DNA of 55,569 bases, from contig CAYFJO010000020.1 in assembly GCA_964343305.1 (NCBI GenBank), positions 1-55,569 of the forward strand, given 5' to 3'. The translations under genes were made by a program, and so were the position numbers. Shown here piece after piece: positions 43,815 to 52,903 of this stretch. Within the stretch, counting starts at the first letter, position 1. The number at the start of each line of letters is the position of its first letter. Under the pieces are notes generated by a model, which ran no database searches, had not been told where the DNA came from, and saw nothing but the letters and a program-made list of their open reading frames with translations. Source of the stretch: CAYFJO01 sp964343305. GTDB lineage: Bacteria; Planctomycetota; Planctomycetia; Pirellulales; Pirellulaceae.

Positions 43815-45092
43815 TCACTTCTTGTTCCGGCTGGCGCGTTTTTGGTCTTCCGCCTGGAGCCACTCTTCTGGCGTGATGACCCAGTCGCCGTTCAAGTCCC
43901 AACTGCGAAACTCGGCCACCTTCGCATCGGTCCAAGTCGATGAAAACTCTGACATTTCCAGTTGTCCGTCGGCGTTGGCGTCGTCGCTGATAAATGAACT
44001 GGGAACGCCCAACTTCGAGAGCCGGTCTTTGGTCGTGCGAGTTTTGTAGTACGCGAGTTTCGAGCCTGGTGATCCGGATGACGATTTGGAACCGTATTTT
44101 GATCTGGTCGACGAACCGGAACTGCTGCCTTTGGCAAAGTTGCTGGCACCATAAACCAACTCATCCATCGTGATGATGTGGTCCTTGTTGCGATTGTATC
44201 GCTCGGGCTTCGGCATCTTGGCCCACTCTTCACGATCGATGATGCCGTTGTTGTTCTTGTCGTACTGCTTCATTAAACTCTGGGCGTATTTTTTCAGTTT
44301 GGCGTGTTCTGACGTGCTAGTCGACGTGGACGAGCTGGAGGAGGACGTCTTGGGCTTCGAGGAACTCGACGACGACTTCTTCGCGAATGAGTTGCCGTAA
44401 CGGATCGCGTACCGCTCGGCCAGTTCCACTTTGTTCAATCTGCCGTCGCCATCAAGATCGTTCTTCCGCGGATCGCCATATGTCCAACGAGCCTCCTTGA
44501 TTTCCTTCGCATCCAGGATGCCATCTCGATTGCGATCATAACGGCGGAGCGTGTCCTTCATCTGATCGAGAATCCTTTTGTCGTAGCGTTTTTCCAGCGG
44601 CAACTTCGACAGCAAGGGACTGTCTTCGGGAAGGCCAAAACCGGGGACTAAAATCACACCCTCTTCGACTTCGACACCAAATCCCGGTACCAACGGTTCG
44701 TCCTTCTTGGCCAATTCATCCTGACGCTTTCGCTCAGCATCACGCCGCTGTTCTTCGTCTCGGCGACGCTGGTCCATCATTTCGGTGATCTTCGACAGTG
44801 GAATCGGTTGATTGGGATCCATTCGCAGCCGCTCGGCAACGCGATGGATCATGTGCCGCGCCGGTCCTTGAGCCTCACCGGGTTCGATCATCCCGTTCCC
44901 GTTGGCATCCATCCGCTTGAGCATCTCCGCAGGATTGAATCCACCGCCAGGGCCGCCGCCAAATCCACCGCCCGATCCGCTGCCTGGACCACGCCCAAAA
45001 GGTCCTCGCCCCGGCGGCTGGGCACGCACGCTCGCGACAACGGCGATGGCAACGACCGCGAGTGAGATCGACAACAACTGATTCTTATGCAT
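43815..45092 (-). CDS. Exported EF-hand calcium-binding protein
   Basis: A 425-residue protein with a signal peptide (LLSISLAVVAIAVVASVRAQ) and a Gly/Pro-rich start. Up to seven EF-hand-like loops are visible: DANGNGMIEPGE, DRNRDGILDAKE, DLDGDGRLNKVE, DKNNNGIIDREE, NRNKDHIITMDE, DANADGQLEMSE, and DLNGDWVITPEE. Ser-rich linkers separate some of them. A calcium-dependent structural or binding role outside the cell is likely. Confidence 0.88.
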   Translation of the reverse strand: MHKNQLLSISLAVVAIAVVASVRAQPPGRGPFGRGPGSGSGGGFGGGPGGGFNPAEMLKRMDANGNGMIEPGEAQGPARHMIHRVAERLRMDPNQPIPLSKITEMMDQRRRDEEQRRDAERKRQDELAKKDEPLVPGFGVEVEEGVILVPGFGLPEDSPLLSKLPLEKRYDKRILDQMKDTLRRYDRNRDGILDAKEIKEARWTYGDPRKNDLDGDGRLNKVELAERYAIRYGNSFAKKSSSSSSKPKTSSSSSSTSTSTSEHAKLKKYAQSLMKQYDKNNNGIIDREEWAKMPKPERYNRNKDHIITMDELVYGASNFAKGSSSGSSTRSKYGSKSSSGSPGSKLAYYKTRTTKDRLSKLGVPSSFISDDANADGQLEMSEFSSTWTDAKVAEFRSWDLNGDWVITPEEWLQAEDQKRASRNKK

Positions 45093-45243
45093 ACAGCCAT
45101 TCCTTGGGTGAATACATACATTCTAACGTGGATGGCTCGGATACCGCGACTGTGGTACCTCCATCTATAACGTATTCTTGTCAATTTTGTAGTAAACGGA
45201 GATGATAGGGAACCGACTTCACAACACATAGGATGGTGATTGC

Positions 45244-46980
45244 ATGGCAAATGAAAAGAAACGAAGGCCAAGAAAAGACGACAATTCAGGCCACGGCGGA
45301 AATCTGACGTGGTGGATCTGCGGTGCAATTGCCCTGGCGATTGTGCTGGCCTTGGTCGCGCCGGGATTTGCCGTCAAGTTTCATGTCGGCGGCGAAGTTT
45401 TCCTGCGAATGTTGCAAATGGTTGTCGTGCCGCTGGTCATGGCAAGCGTGATGAGCGGCATTTTGGGTTTGGGCGACGTCCGTAAACTTGGCCGGCCGGG
45501 CGCTTGTGCTGTTGGCTATTATCTTTGCACGACCGTCCTGGCCGTGATCACGGGACTGGTCGTCGTCAACGTGGTGAATCCAGGCCATGGCATCGACAAA
45601 GAGATGGTCGAAGGGGCCCGCAAGGAAGGTGAAGAGAAAGTTTCACATGCTGGTGGCGGCAAAGGCCGCAAGATCGAGTGGCACAACGTGACGGGCGATC
45701 GCACAAAGGAGAGTGAGACGAGTAAGAACGCAAGCGTTCCCGAAAACGGATTGTGGAATGTTCGCATTTTGATCGACCAAGTCGGAGATGCGGAGATGCC
45801 AGCCAAGGCAACGGTTGAATGGAGCGCCGATGGAAACGATTTTCAACCAGTCCGATTGAAAGATGTGCCCGGACGCACCATTCCGTCGGGCGACGGCGAG
45901 AATGACCAAGAAGCTGCGGACGACAACGAGGTGGTCGGCGTCTTCACCGCCCAGACGGACGCTGGCGTTTACCGCACGTCCTCGCCCATTCCAATTCCTA
46001 GCGAAGCAACATACGTCCGTGTCAAATTTCAGCCGTCCGACACCGAAGGCAAGAGTATTGTCGAAGCGTACGTGGTCCCTGGACCGCCTTCGATCGGCGA
46101 TATCTTTGAAAACCTGCTGCTGATGCTGTTCACCGCCAATCTGCTCGGCTCGATGGTCGAGATCAACTTGTTGCCGCTGATCGTCTTCAGCATCGTCTTT
46201 GCCGGACTATTGACGACGATGGGCGAGAAGTCCGAGACGATCAAGAATCTGGTGATCAGCATCAACGACGCCTTGATGGGATTTATCATGCTGCTGATGC
46301 GACTCGCCCCGCTTGGCATCTTCTGTCTGGTGACGGCAAGATTCGGCAAGGCACAAATGGATGGGCAATTCCTCAAGCTGCTGCAGACGCAGGCCTGGTA
46401 TATGACCAGCGTCCTCGGCGGCCTGGCAATCCACGGACTGGTCACGCTGCCCTTGATCTTGTGGTTTTTCACACGCCGCAATCCGATTCAATTCATCCAG
46501 CAGATGTCGCAAGCGATTTTGACGGCCTTCTCCACGGCCAGTTCAACGGCCACTTTGCCGGTTTCGATGGAATGTGCCGAAATGCGGGCTGGCGTTTCGC
46601 GGCGCAGCACGGAATTTGTTCTGCCGCTGGGTGCCACGATCAACATGGACGGTACGGCGTTGTACGAAGCTGCCGCCGCGATCTTCATTGCGCAAGCCTA
46701 TGCCATGGTCGATCCTTCTTATGTGCTGACGCTGGACAAGCAGGTCGTCATTGCCGTGACGGCAACCTTGGCGGCCATCGGTGCCGCGGGGATCCCCGAA
46801 GCTGGTCTGGTAACGATGTTGATCGTACTGAACGCAGTCGGCCTGCCGTTAGAACTGATCGGCTTGATCATCCCTATCGACTGGCTGCTCGATCGTTTCC
46901 GCACATCAGTCAACGCGTTCGGCGATTCGGTCGGAGCCGCACTCGTCGACAACGTTATGCCAACAGAAGGGTCGTCGTAG
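45244..46980 (+). CDS. Dicarboxylate/amino-acid:cation symporter (DAACS) with large inserted domain
   Basis: A 578-residue transporter of the GltP/DctA family. Core helices and re-entrant loops are clear: VPLVMASVMSGI, the serine-rich hairpin FSTASSTATLPVSME, and the sodium site GATINMDGTALYEAAA. Between helix 3 and the following helix (about residues 115-280) sits a 165-residue hydrophilic, beta-rich insert (WNVRILIDQVGDAEMPAKAT, ATYVRVKFQPSD) that ordinary members lack. It should face outside and may bind substrate or a sugar. The typical substrates are glutamate, aspartate or C4-dicarboxylates. Confidence 0.9.
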   Translation: MANEKKRRPRKDDNSGHGGNLTWWICGAIALAIVLALVAPGFAVKFHVGGEVFLRMLQMVVVPLVMASVMSGILGLGDVRKLGRPGACAVGYYLCTTVLAVITGLVVVNVVNPGHGIDKEMVEGARKEGEEKVSHAGGGKGRKIEWHNVTGDRTKESETSKNASVPENGLWNVRILIDQVGDAEMPAKATVEWSADGNDFQPVRLKDVPGRTIPSGDGENDQEAADDNEVVGVFTAQTDAGVYRTSSPIPIPSEATYVRVKFQPSDTEGKSIVEAYVVPGPPSIGDIFENLLLMLFTANLLGSMVEINLLPLIVFSIVFAGLLTTMGEKSETIKNLVISINDALMGFIMLLMRLAPLGIFCLVTARFGKAQMDGQFLKLLQTQAWYMTSVLGGLAIHGLVTLPLILWFFTRRNPIQFIQQMSQAILTAFSTASSTATLPVSMECAEMRAGVSRRSTEFVLPLGATINMDGTALYEAAAAIFIAQAYAMVDPSYVLTLDKQVVIAVTATLAAIGAAGIPEAGLVTMLIVLNAVGLPLELIGLIIPIDWLLDRFRTSVNAFGDSVGAALVDNVMPTEGSS

Positions 46981-47105
46981 CCACCATCGACAGGTTGCTG
47001 CGATCACCTTCCGTCGAAGTGAGGTGGTGAGATTACCAAGACTCTCGGAGCAGGCGAATTAGATTTGTGAGGCACGCGCGGGGAAAGGGGGTCAGGTTAT
47101 ACCAC

Positions 47106-47159
47106 GGCCAGTTAGTAATGTCCGCCTACGGCGTTAAACGAGGACATTTTCTACTGGCC
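47106..47159. repeat. 54-bp imperfect palindrome
   Basis: 18-bp arms (47106-47123 and 47142-47159) match at 15 of 18 positions; both outer ends read GGCCAGT inward. The loop contains GCGTTAAACG, which holds GTTAAAC, a form of the GTTRRRY core of integron attC sites. On its own this is weak. Confidence 0.5.
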
Positions 47160-47437
47160 GCGGCATACTTGGATGCCGCGAGCGAAACGCATTTGTCCGG
47201 GGGGGAACGGTTTTTCATTGTTTGAATCGTTCGGTTGCGCGATTGACGCTGTTCGAAATGGACGGCGACTATGAAGCGTCAATCGCCTGGGCTTAGAATG
47301 CACCCTACGTCCTCGTGGCAGACCATCCAAAAAAGGTACCTGACAGTGCTTTTCCACCCCAGTTGGGACCACATCAAGTGGCTGGTGTGGCTCTTCTTGG
47401 CTTGGACCTTTTACCTGGCCCCAGCCGAGGCATCTCG

Positions 47438-47554
47438 ATGGAGCGGCGGCTATCGGAACTGCAAAGGTATCTTTGCGGTTGGACGGACTACTTCGGCTTG
47501 GCGGCCCAGTCGAAGCGGTTCGATCGTCTCGACCAGTGGATGCGACGCCGGTGT
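47438..47554 (+). pseudogene. Fragment of a group II intron maturase (GIIM domain)
   Basis: About 39 codons read RRLSELQRYLCGWTDYFGLA and RFDRLDQWMRRRC, matching the C-terminal maturase domain of group II intron-encoded proteins (LNxYLxGWxxYF ... LDxWIRRR). No reverse-transcriptase domain or intact intron RNA domain V is visible nearby, so this is a decayed remnant. Confidence 0.6.
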
Positions 47555-47656
47555 GCCACGGTCAGCGTTCGTTGTCAAACGTTGCAGCAAGGAATTCACT
47601 GGCGAAGCCGGCGAAGCCAGTGGCACACAAAACGGACAGTGCCACCCCGCCGACAT

Positions 47657-48178
47657 TCAATCTCCAATCATACTCTTCCAACCCGGCATGTCGCTGCCTG
47701 TGCACAGGTTACAGGATTTGCTGCCTTTGCACAGCTGGCAAATCGCCGAGTTTTGGCAAAATCGGCAGTTGCTGTCTCCATCGCAAACCGCGCATTCTCC
47801 TGTACCGTTGCACCAATTGCAGAGTCCATTCTCACATTGACACTTCCAAAGGTAGTCATCCAGCAACCATCGATCCCCATTTCGGACGAGCTTGTAACGA
47901 GTAAGTCGGTACGGATGGCTACCGTGAGAACCGGGCTGCACTTCAGCAATGAGTTGGCCATCCTGTTTGGTTACAAGCTTGTATGAATCGGCAGGATTGG
48001 GCGAACGCTGGAGAGTCTGTTTTCGCGATTCGAGGTTGGCGTCCTGATATCGAATCATCCGTTCCGTGCCGTGAGCTGTGATGAATTGATGGCTCAATGT
48101 GGGCTCGGCTTCGAGCCGGATGCGATCATCGGCGGCGTGGGCGGCAAGACTCGCTTCGATCACTTCACGCCAAGTCAT
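47657..48178 (-). CDS. Cysteine-rich zinc-finger-like protein
   Basis: A 173-residue protein. Residues 1-110 are a compact domain of unknown type (WREVIEASLAAHAADD, YRLTRYKLVRNGDRWLLDDY) that resembles a small NTF2-like fold. Residues 112-165 hold about seven CxxC pairs in DnaJ-like rhythm (CQCENGLCNWCNGTG, CAVCDGDSNCRFC, CQLCKGSKSCNLC). Zinc or another metal is a likely ligand. The start is open to doubt, but the frame is consistent. No partner gene is adjacent. Confidence 0.65.
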   Translation of the reverse strand: MTWREVIEASLAAHAADDRIRLEAEPTLSHQFITAHGTERMIRYQDANLESRKQTLQRSPNPADSYKLVTKQDGQLIAEVQPGSHGSHPYRLTRYKLVRNGDRWLLDDYLWKCQCENGLCNWCNGTGECAVCDGDSNCRFCQNSAICQLCKGSKSCNLCTGSDMPGWKSMIGD

Positions 48179-48407
48179 TTGTTCTGCCAGCTAACTTGTC
48201 TAATTATGTCTGTCTATCATCTATGAAAACTATTCAATCCCGGTTATCCGGAATAAATTGGGTCATAGCCCGTTATACCAATCTCTTTGAATGAGTCAAA
48301 TTCACACATGTGGGTTGCAGTAGTGAATCTTCAAATTTGGAGCCGAGTTGTTCTGGCTCAAAGTTGGTGTCTTGGTTGAGCGGTACACCCCTTCCTTTGC
48401 CCCCTGA

Positions 48408-50204
48408 CTAGTCCTTGTCTGCGCGAAGTACCGATACGAATGCTTTCTGCGGGATATTAACCTGGCCAAACTGCTTCATTTTTGCTTTGCCCTTTTTCTG
48501 TTTGTCCAGGAGCTTGTTCTTGCGTGTGACGTCGCCGCCGTAGAGTTTCGCGGTTACATCTTTTCGATAGGGCTGGATCGTTGATCGCGCGATGATGGTG
48601 CCGCCGATGACGCCCTGGATCGGGATCTTGAATTGGTGGCGGGGGATCGCTTCCGCAAGCTGTTCGCAGTAGTGGAGCGCGCGAGTTCGCGCCTTGTCGC
48701 GATGAACCAGATAGGAAAGCGTGTCGACCGGCTCTTTGTTGACCAGGATGTCGACCTTGACCACGTCTGTCGCTCGATATTCGATCGGGTCGTAGTCAAA
48801 CGATCCATATCCTCGCGTGATCATTTTCAGCTTGCCATAGAAATCGAAGAGCACCTCTCCGAGCGGCATCTCGCTTGTCACTTCAACTCGACCCGCCGAG
48901 AGGTAATTCATCGTCTGACGCTCCGAACGATGTTCTCTGCACAGTTCCATGACGGGACCGACGTATTGATCGGGCGTAAGAATCGATGCTTTGATGTAGG
49001 GCTCCGTGGCCGACTCGATCTTCATTGGATCAGGCCAGTAGCTGGGGTTGTCGACATCGATCGTCGTGCCGTCTCTCAAGGCAAGTTGGTATTTCACCGA
49101 TGGGGCCGAGATGACCAGGCCGATGTCAAACTCTCGTTGCAGGCGCTCTTGAATCACATCCAAATGAAGAAGGCCGAGAAACCCACAACGAAATCCAAAA
49201 CCGAGCGCCGCCGAACTGTCTTTTTCGTAGGTCAGTGCCGCGTCGTTGATCGCCAGTTTGTCGAGGGCCTTGGTAAGATCCTGGTAGTCGTCCGCGTTCA
49301 TCGGATAGATCGACGAAAAGACGACCTGCCTGGCTTCCTGATAGCCAGGAACGGGCTCGGCTGCTGGGCGATCAACCAGCGTGATTGTATCGCCGATCTC
49401 AATATCGCGAACGCTCTTCACGCCGGCGACAATATATCCGACCTCGCCGGCGCCGAGCTGTTGCTTGGGATTGAGCTTCAACTGATTGTAGCCCAACTCC
49501 TCGACCGTAAAATCGCGGTCCGCGTGCATGAAGTGGATCGTGTCGCGAGTCTTCAGTGTGCCTTCCATCACGCGACACTGCAGAATCACGCCTCGGTACT
49601 TATCGAAATGAGCATCGAAAACCAAAGCCTTGAGCGGCGCGTCCGGGTCACCCTGAGGACCTGGCAGCTTCTCGACGATGCCCGCAAGCACGTCTTCAAT
49701 GCCGGCGCCTGTCTTTGCCGAAACCGGGATCGCCTCAAACGGATCTAGCCCCAAGTCGGCATCAATCTCTTCGCGCGCCCGGTCAACATCGGCGGACGGC
49801 AGATCAATCTTGTTGATCACTGGTAGAAGTTCCAGATCGTGCTCCAGGGCCAGATACAGGTTGGCAACCGTCTGCGCCTCGACGCCTTGGGATGCATCGA
49901 CAATGATCAACGCACCTTCACAGGCCATCAGGGAACGTCGAACTTCGTGCGAAAAATCAACGTGGCCCGGTGTATCGATGAGGTTCAGCAGATAGTCTTG
50001 ACCGTCCGGGGTACGGTAGTTGAGCGAAATCGTATTGCTCTTGATGGTGATGCCCCGTTCACGCTCGATATCCATCGCGTCCAGCAGTTGGTCGTGGAAC
50101 TCACGTTGCGTAACGGCACCACAAGCCTGGATCAGTCGATCGGCCAGCGTCGACTTGCCATGATCAATATGGGCGATAATGCAAAAGTTCCGAATATGTT
50201 TCAT
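48408..50204 (-). CDS. lepA: Elongation factor 4 (LepA), ribosomal back-translocase
   Basis: A 598-residue translation GTPase. The G-domain begins MKHIRNFCIIAHIDHGKSTL; switch and specificity motifs are DTPGHVDFSHEV and NKIDLP. The C-terminal EF4-specific domain is present (AKLYGGDVTRKNKLLDKQKK). The ATG at 50204 gives the usual start and length; a GTG eight codons upstream (50228) is also possible. LepA acts on the ribosome during initiation and elongation stress. Confidence 0.97.
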   Translation of the reverse strand: MKHIRNFCIIAHIDHGKSTLADRLIQACGAVTQREFHDQLLDAMDIERERGITIKSNTISLNYRTPDGQDYLLNLIDTPGHVDFSHEVRRSLMACEGALIIVDASQGVEAQTVANLYLALEHDLELLPVINKIDLPSADVDRAREEIDADLGLDPFEAIPVSAKTGAGIEDVLAGIVEKLPGPQGDPDAPLKALVFDAHFDKYRGVILQCRVMEGTLKTRDTIHFMHADRDFTVEELGYNQLKLNPKQQLGAGEVGYIVAGVKSVRDIEIGDTITLVDRPAAEPVPGYQEARQVVFSSIYPMNADDYQDLTKALDKLAINDAALTYEKDSSAALGFGFRCGFLGLLHLDVIQERLQREFDIGLVISAPSVKYQLALRDGTTIDVDNPSYWPDPMKIESATEPYIKASILTPDQYVGPVMELCREHRSERQTMNYLSAGRVEVTSEMPLGEVLFDFYGKLKMITRGYGSFDYDPIEYRATDVVKVDILVNKEPVDTLSYLVHRDKARTRALHYCEQLAEAIPRHQFKIPIQGVIGGTIIARSTIQPYRKDVTAKLYGGDVTRKNKLLDKQKKGKAKMKQFGQVNIPQKAFVSVLRADKD

Positions 50205-50228
50205 GCGCGCGGTTCTTGTAGAAGACAC

Positions 50229-50528
50229 CCTGGTGGTTCGCCCACCGCTAGAATTCTAGTAAGTGACGGTGGCGACTGATAGGGATTTGAATCCTTGACA
50301 CAGGCTGGAGACTCGTAGTTCCACAAACTTCGAAGGATGGCTGAGAATTGTAGAAGAACGTCGTCCAATGCAGTGCCAAAGTGAATTGCCAAGAGTGTCT
50401 GAAGGCGTTTGGACTGGGGGTTGCTTTGTGCCACGACTCACAATTCAACTTGTCTAGCTTTTGAGCGAAACGGGCACTTCGTCGATTTTCGCGGCAAGAA
50501 TGAAATCGTTCATCTCCTGGGTTGAAGG
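50229..50528. other. 300-bp gap, no gene seen
   Basis: Lies between lepA and the HD gene. A T-arm-like stretch near 50280 does not fold as a tRNA. No other structure was recognised. Confidence 0.5.
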
Positions 50529-51089
50529 TCAGCCACCATCCAGTCCCAATTCGGTGGCCATGCCAACCATTGCATCAATAACAAATTGAATGTGCTCGTT
50601 CAATTCGACGCCCAGATCTTCCGCCCCTTTAACAATGTCGTCGCGATTCACCCCAGCGGCAAAACCCTTGGACTTCATTTTCTTGCGAACGCTCTTGGCT
50701 TTCATTCCATGAATGCCTTCCGGGCGGACGAGGGCTGCGGCACTGATGAACCCGGCCAGTTCGTCACAGGCATAGAGTGCTTTGTCCATCAACGAGACAC
50801 GCGGGCAATCTTCCAAATAGTCAGCGTGGGATTTGATGCAATAGATGACTTCTGCGGGATAGCCGCGCTCGGTGAGGATCTCGGAACCCTTCAGCGGATG
50901 ATCCGGCGGATTGGGCCAGCGCTCGTAGTCAAAGTCGTGCAGCAGCCCGACGATGCCCCATTTGTTCTCGTCCTCGCCAAACTTCTTTGCGTAGGCCCTC
51001 ATCGCCGCTTCGACGGCCATCATGTGCCGGCGAAGACTCTCACTTTCGGTATACTCGCAAACCAGGGCGTGGGCTTCATCGCGGTTCAT
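50529..51089 (-). CDS. HD-domain phosphohydrolase
   Basis: A 186-residue HD-superfamily protein. Metal ligands are His22 in LRRHMMAVE, the His51-Asp52 pair in GLLHDFDYERWP, His88 in IKSHADYL, and Asp109 in YACDELAGF. The short length and HDFDYERWPNPPDHP segment match a widely conserved group of stand-alone HD hydrolases whose substrate is not known. It ends 27 bp before a TPR protein gene on the same strand. Confidence 0.88.
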   Translation of the reverse strand: MNRDEAHALVCEYTESESLRRHMMAVEAAMRAYAKKFGEDENKWGIVGLLHDFDYERWPNPPDHPLKGSEILTERGYPAEVIYCIKSHADYLEDCPRVSLMDKALYACDELAGFISAAALVRPEGIHGMKAKSVRKKMKSKGFAAGVNRDDIVKGAEDLGVELNEHIQFVIDAMVGMATELGLDGG

Positions 51090-51116
51090 GGGAGCTGTCA
51101 GCGGTCAGCCGCTCTT

Positions 51117-52745
51117 CTACAATTCAAAGTCGCCACCGCCGCGCGTTGGCTCCGGCTTCTCTTTGGTTTGTTGCAGTTCACGCCAGGGCTTCTCTTTTTC
51201 GTAGCTGTCCAATTCCTGCTGCAACTGTTTCTTCACTTCGCCTTCGCCCATCGCGACCGCTTTGCTGGACCACTTCTTGGCCGTCGCGAAGTCGCCCGAC
51301 TCGGCGTAGCTGGCGGCCAGCGTGCTGATAACGTGAGCCTGCTTGTATTGCGTCACTTCGCAAGCCTTCAGCGCCAGTTCGATAGAACGCTGGCCATCGC
51401 GTATTTTGTCATCGGGCGACGTGGCCAGCACCCAAGCCAGGTTGTTTAGCACACCGCCATTTTTGGGATCCGCTTTCAAAGCAACTTCGTAGTCGGCGAT
51501 CGCATCCGCATGTTTTCCAATACTGAGCAAGGCATCGGCACGTCCTCGCAATGCCGGCACATTGTCGCGATTGTCACGCAAAACGGATGTAAAAACACTG
51601 ATGGCCCGCCGCGGCCGTTCGTCGCCGACAAAGTAGGATGCCAGTTGCATGCGATACATCGTGTTGGCCGGGTCGCTGGCCACCAGCCGTTCCATATCTC
51701 GAATCGCCGCGCTGTAATTGCTTTCCGCAGCCGAAATCAAGCTGCGCAGAAGCACGCCTTGGATTAAACCCGGCTGGACTACCAATGCCCGCTCAACGTC
51801 TGCCCGCGCGGCTTTTGCATCATCGAGCGACAGATGCACACGGCAGCGCATTAACAACGCGGCAACATTGTTGCGGTCGATCTTGAGCGCTTCGTCGAGA
51901 TCGGCCAGTGCTTTTTTGACTTCGCTCTGCATCACGTGGATGCGGGCACGAAGCGTATGCGTGTTCGGCGACTTCGGGTCAACGCGGACCGCCTCGTCCA
52001 GGTGCTTCAATGCCTCGTCGTATCTTTCTTCGCCAATGAGTGCCTCGGCCAGCGCGTGATGCGCGATGACGCTGTCGTTGTCATGCTCGAGCAGCTTACG
52101 AAGATCTTCGGTCGCTTTTTCCACTTCTCCTTTGCTGAGGTAGTACACGCCGCGAGTTCGTAGCGCGTCGGCGTTCGCGGGGTCGGCGACGATGGCCTGG
52201 TTATAATCAGCCAGCCTCAATCGATCTTCGGTTTGAAGATTTCCGCGCAGCAACAGCGCCTTGGCCAATGTTTGGTTGTCGTTCGTTGTGTGGCGGATTG
52301 CTTGTCCGGCAGCACCGATTGCCTTGACTCGGTCCCCGCCGGGCAACGCCAAGAGCCGCGCCAGCAGATAAAACGCGTGATTGAATTTTTTGTCGTAGGT
52401 GACCGCCTTTTCCAACCGACGCACGGCTTCCGTCCGTAGGACTTGCCAACCTTGCGGAGGCCGGTCTCGATCCAGCACGTTGCGCGACAACATCTCGGCA
52501 TATTCATACAACGTCGACGCGGCCAGCTTGCGGGCGAAGGCGTCGTGCTCCTCGCTGAGCCCCTTTGTGATCGCTTGGTCGCATAGATCGACGGTCCGTT
52601 CCAAATCCTGGCGGTTGCCCGCAAACAGTTTGACAATGACGGCCTCATCGAGATCTTTCAGTCCCGCATCTTGTGCCGCGCCCGATTGAACGAACGCACC
52701 ATGAATCGCGATTGCCGTAAACAGAACAACAGATTTGGCTTGCAT
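51117..52745 (-). CDS. Exported TPR-repeat protein
   Basis: A 542-residue protein. The N-terminus is a signal peptide (VVLFTAIAIHGAFVQSGAAQ). From about residue 170 it consists of tetratricopeptide repeats: PANADALRTRGVYYLSKGEV, YDEALKHLDEAVRVDPKSPN, and ADAIADYEVALKADPKNGGV. The final 40 residues are charged and Glu/Lys-rich. A scaffold for protein contacts in the periplasm is likely; no enzyme domain is seen. Confidence 0.9.
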   Translation of the reverse strand: MQAKSVVLFTAIAIHGAFVQSGAAQDAGLKDLDEAVIVKLFAGNRQDLERTVDLCDQAITKGLSEEHDAFARKLAASTLYEYAEMLSRNVLDRDRPPQGWQVLRTEAVRRLEKAVTYDKKFNHAFYLLARLLALPGGDRVKAIGAAGQAIRHTTNDNQTLAKALLLRGNLQTEDRLRLADYNQAIVADPANADALRTRGVYYLSKGEVEKATEDLRKLLEHDNDSVIAHHALAEALIGEERYDEALKHLDEAVRVDPKSPNTHTLRARIHVMQSEVKKALADLDEALKIDRNNVAALLMRCRVHLSLDDAKAARADVERALVVQPGLIQGVLLRSLISAAESNYSAAIRDMERLVASDPANTMYRMQLASYFVGDERPRRAISVFTSVLRDNRDNVPALRGRADALLSIGKHADAIADYEVALKADPKNGGVLNNLAWVLATSPDDKIRDGQRSIELALKACEVTQYKQAHVISTLAASYAESGDFATAKKWSSKAVAMGEGEVKKQLQQELDSYEKEKPWRELQQTKEKPEPTRGGGDFEL

Positions 52746-52852
52746 GGAACTAAACTCCGATTAATAACATCACCAGGGTGGGTTTTCCAACAAGATCAAC
52801 CACCGATTATGACGCAAAGTGCGAATTCTCGCTATCCAAATGTTTGCAGTTC

Positions 52853-52886
52853 AGACTTCCGAAGTTTTCCGAAATTTCGGAAGTCT
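52853..52886. repeat. Palindrome family A
   Basis: 14-bp arms with one mismatch (AGACTTCCGAAGTT and AATTTCGGAAGTCT). It lies 18 bp past the stop of the symporter gene; a half unit of the same family (52910-52922) forms the last codons of that gene. Confidence 0.8.
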
Positions 52887-52903
52887 CCGTAAATCTCCGA
52901 GGT

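Larger units (their letters stand above)
46981..47656. other. Gene-poor stretch with mobile-element remnants
   Basis: 676 bp without an intact gene. It holds an imperfect 54-bp palindrome (47106-47159), a perfect hairpin (47158-47179), GTCAGGT/ACCTGAC inverted motifs near 47091 and 47337, and a group II maturase fragment. Confidence 0.55.

Noticed and set aside
47271..47986. Plus-strand open frames of 143 to 223 codons around 47271-47986
   Set aside because: Only a short maturase-like segment (47438-47554) is meaningful; the rest is antisense of the Cys-rich gene or non-coding.
48633..49748. 371-codon plus-strand open frame
   Set aside because: Antisense of lepA; composition reflects the opposite strand of a highly conserved gene.
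50270..50330. tRNA-like stretch on the minus strand (GGATTCAAATCC)
   Set aside because: The T-arm does not pair correctly and no matching acceptor or anticodon arms were found.
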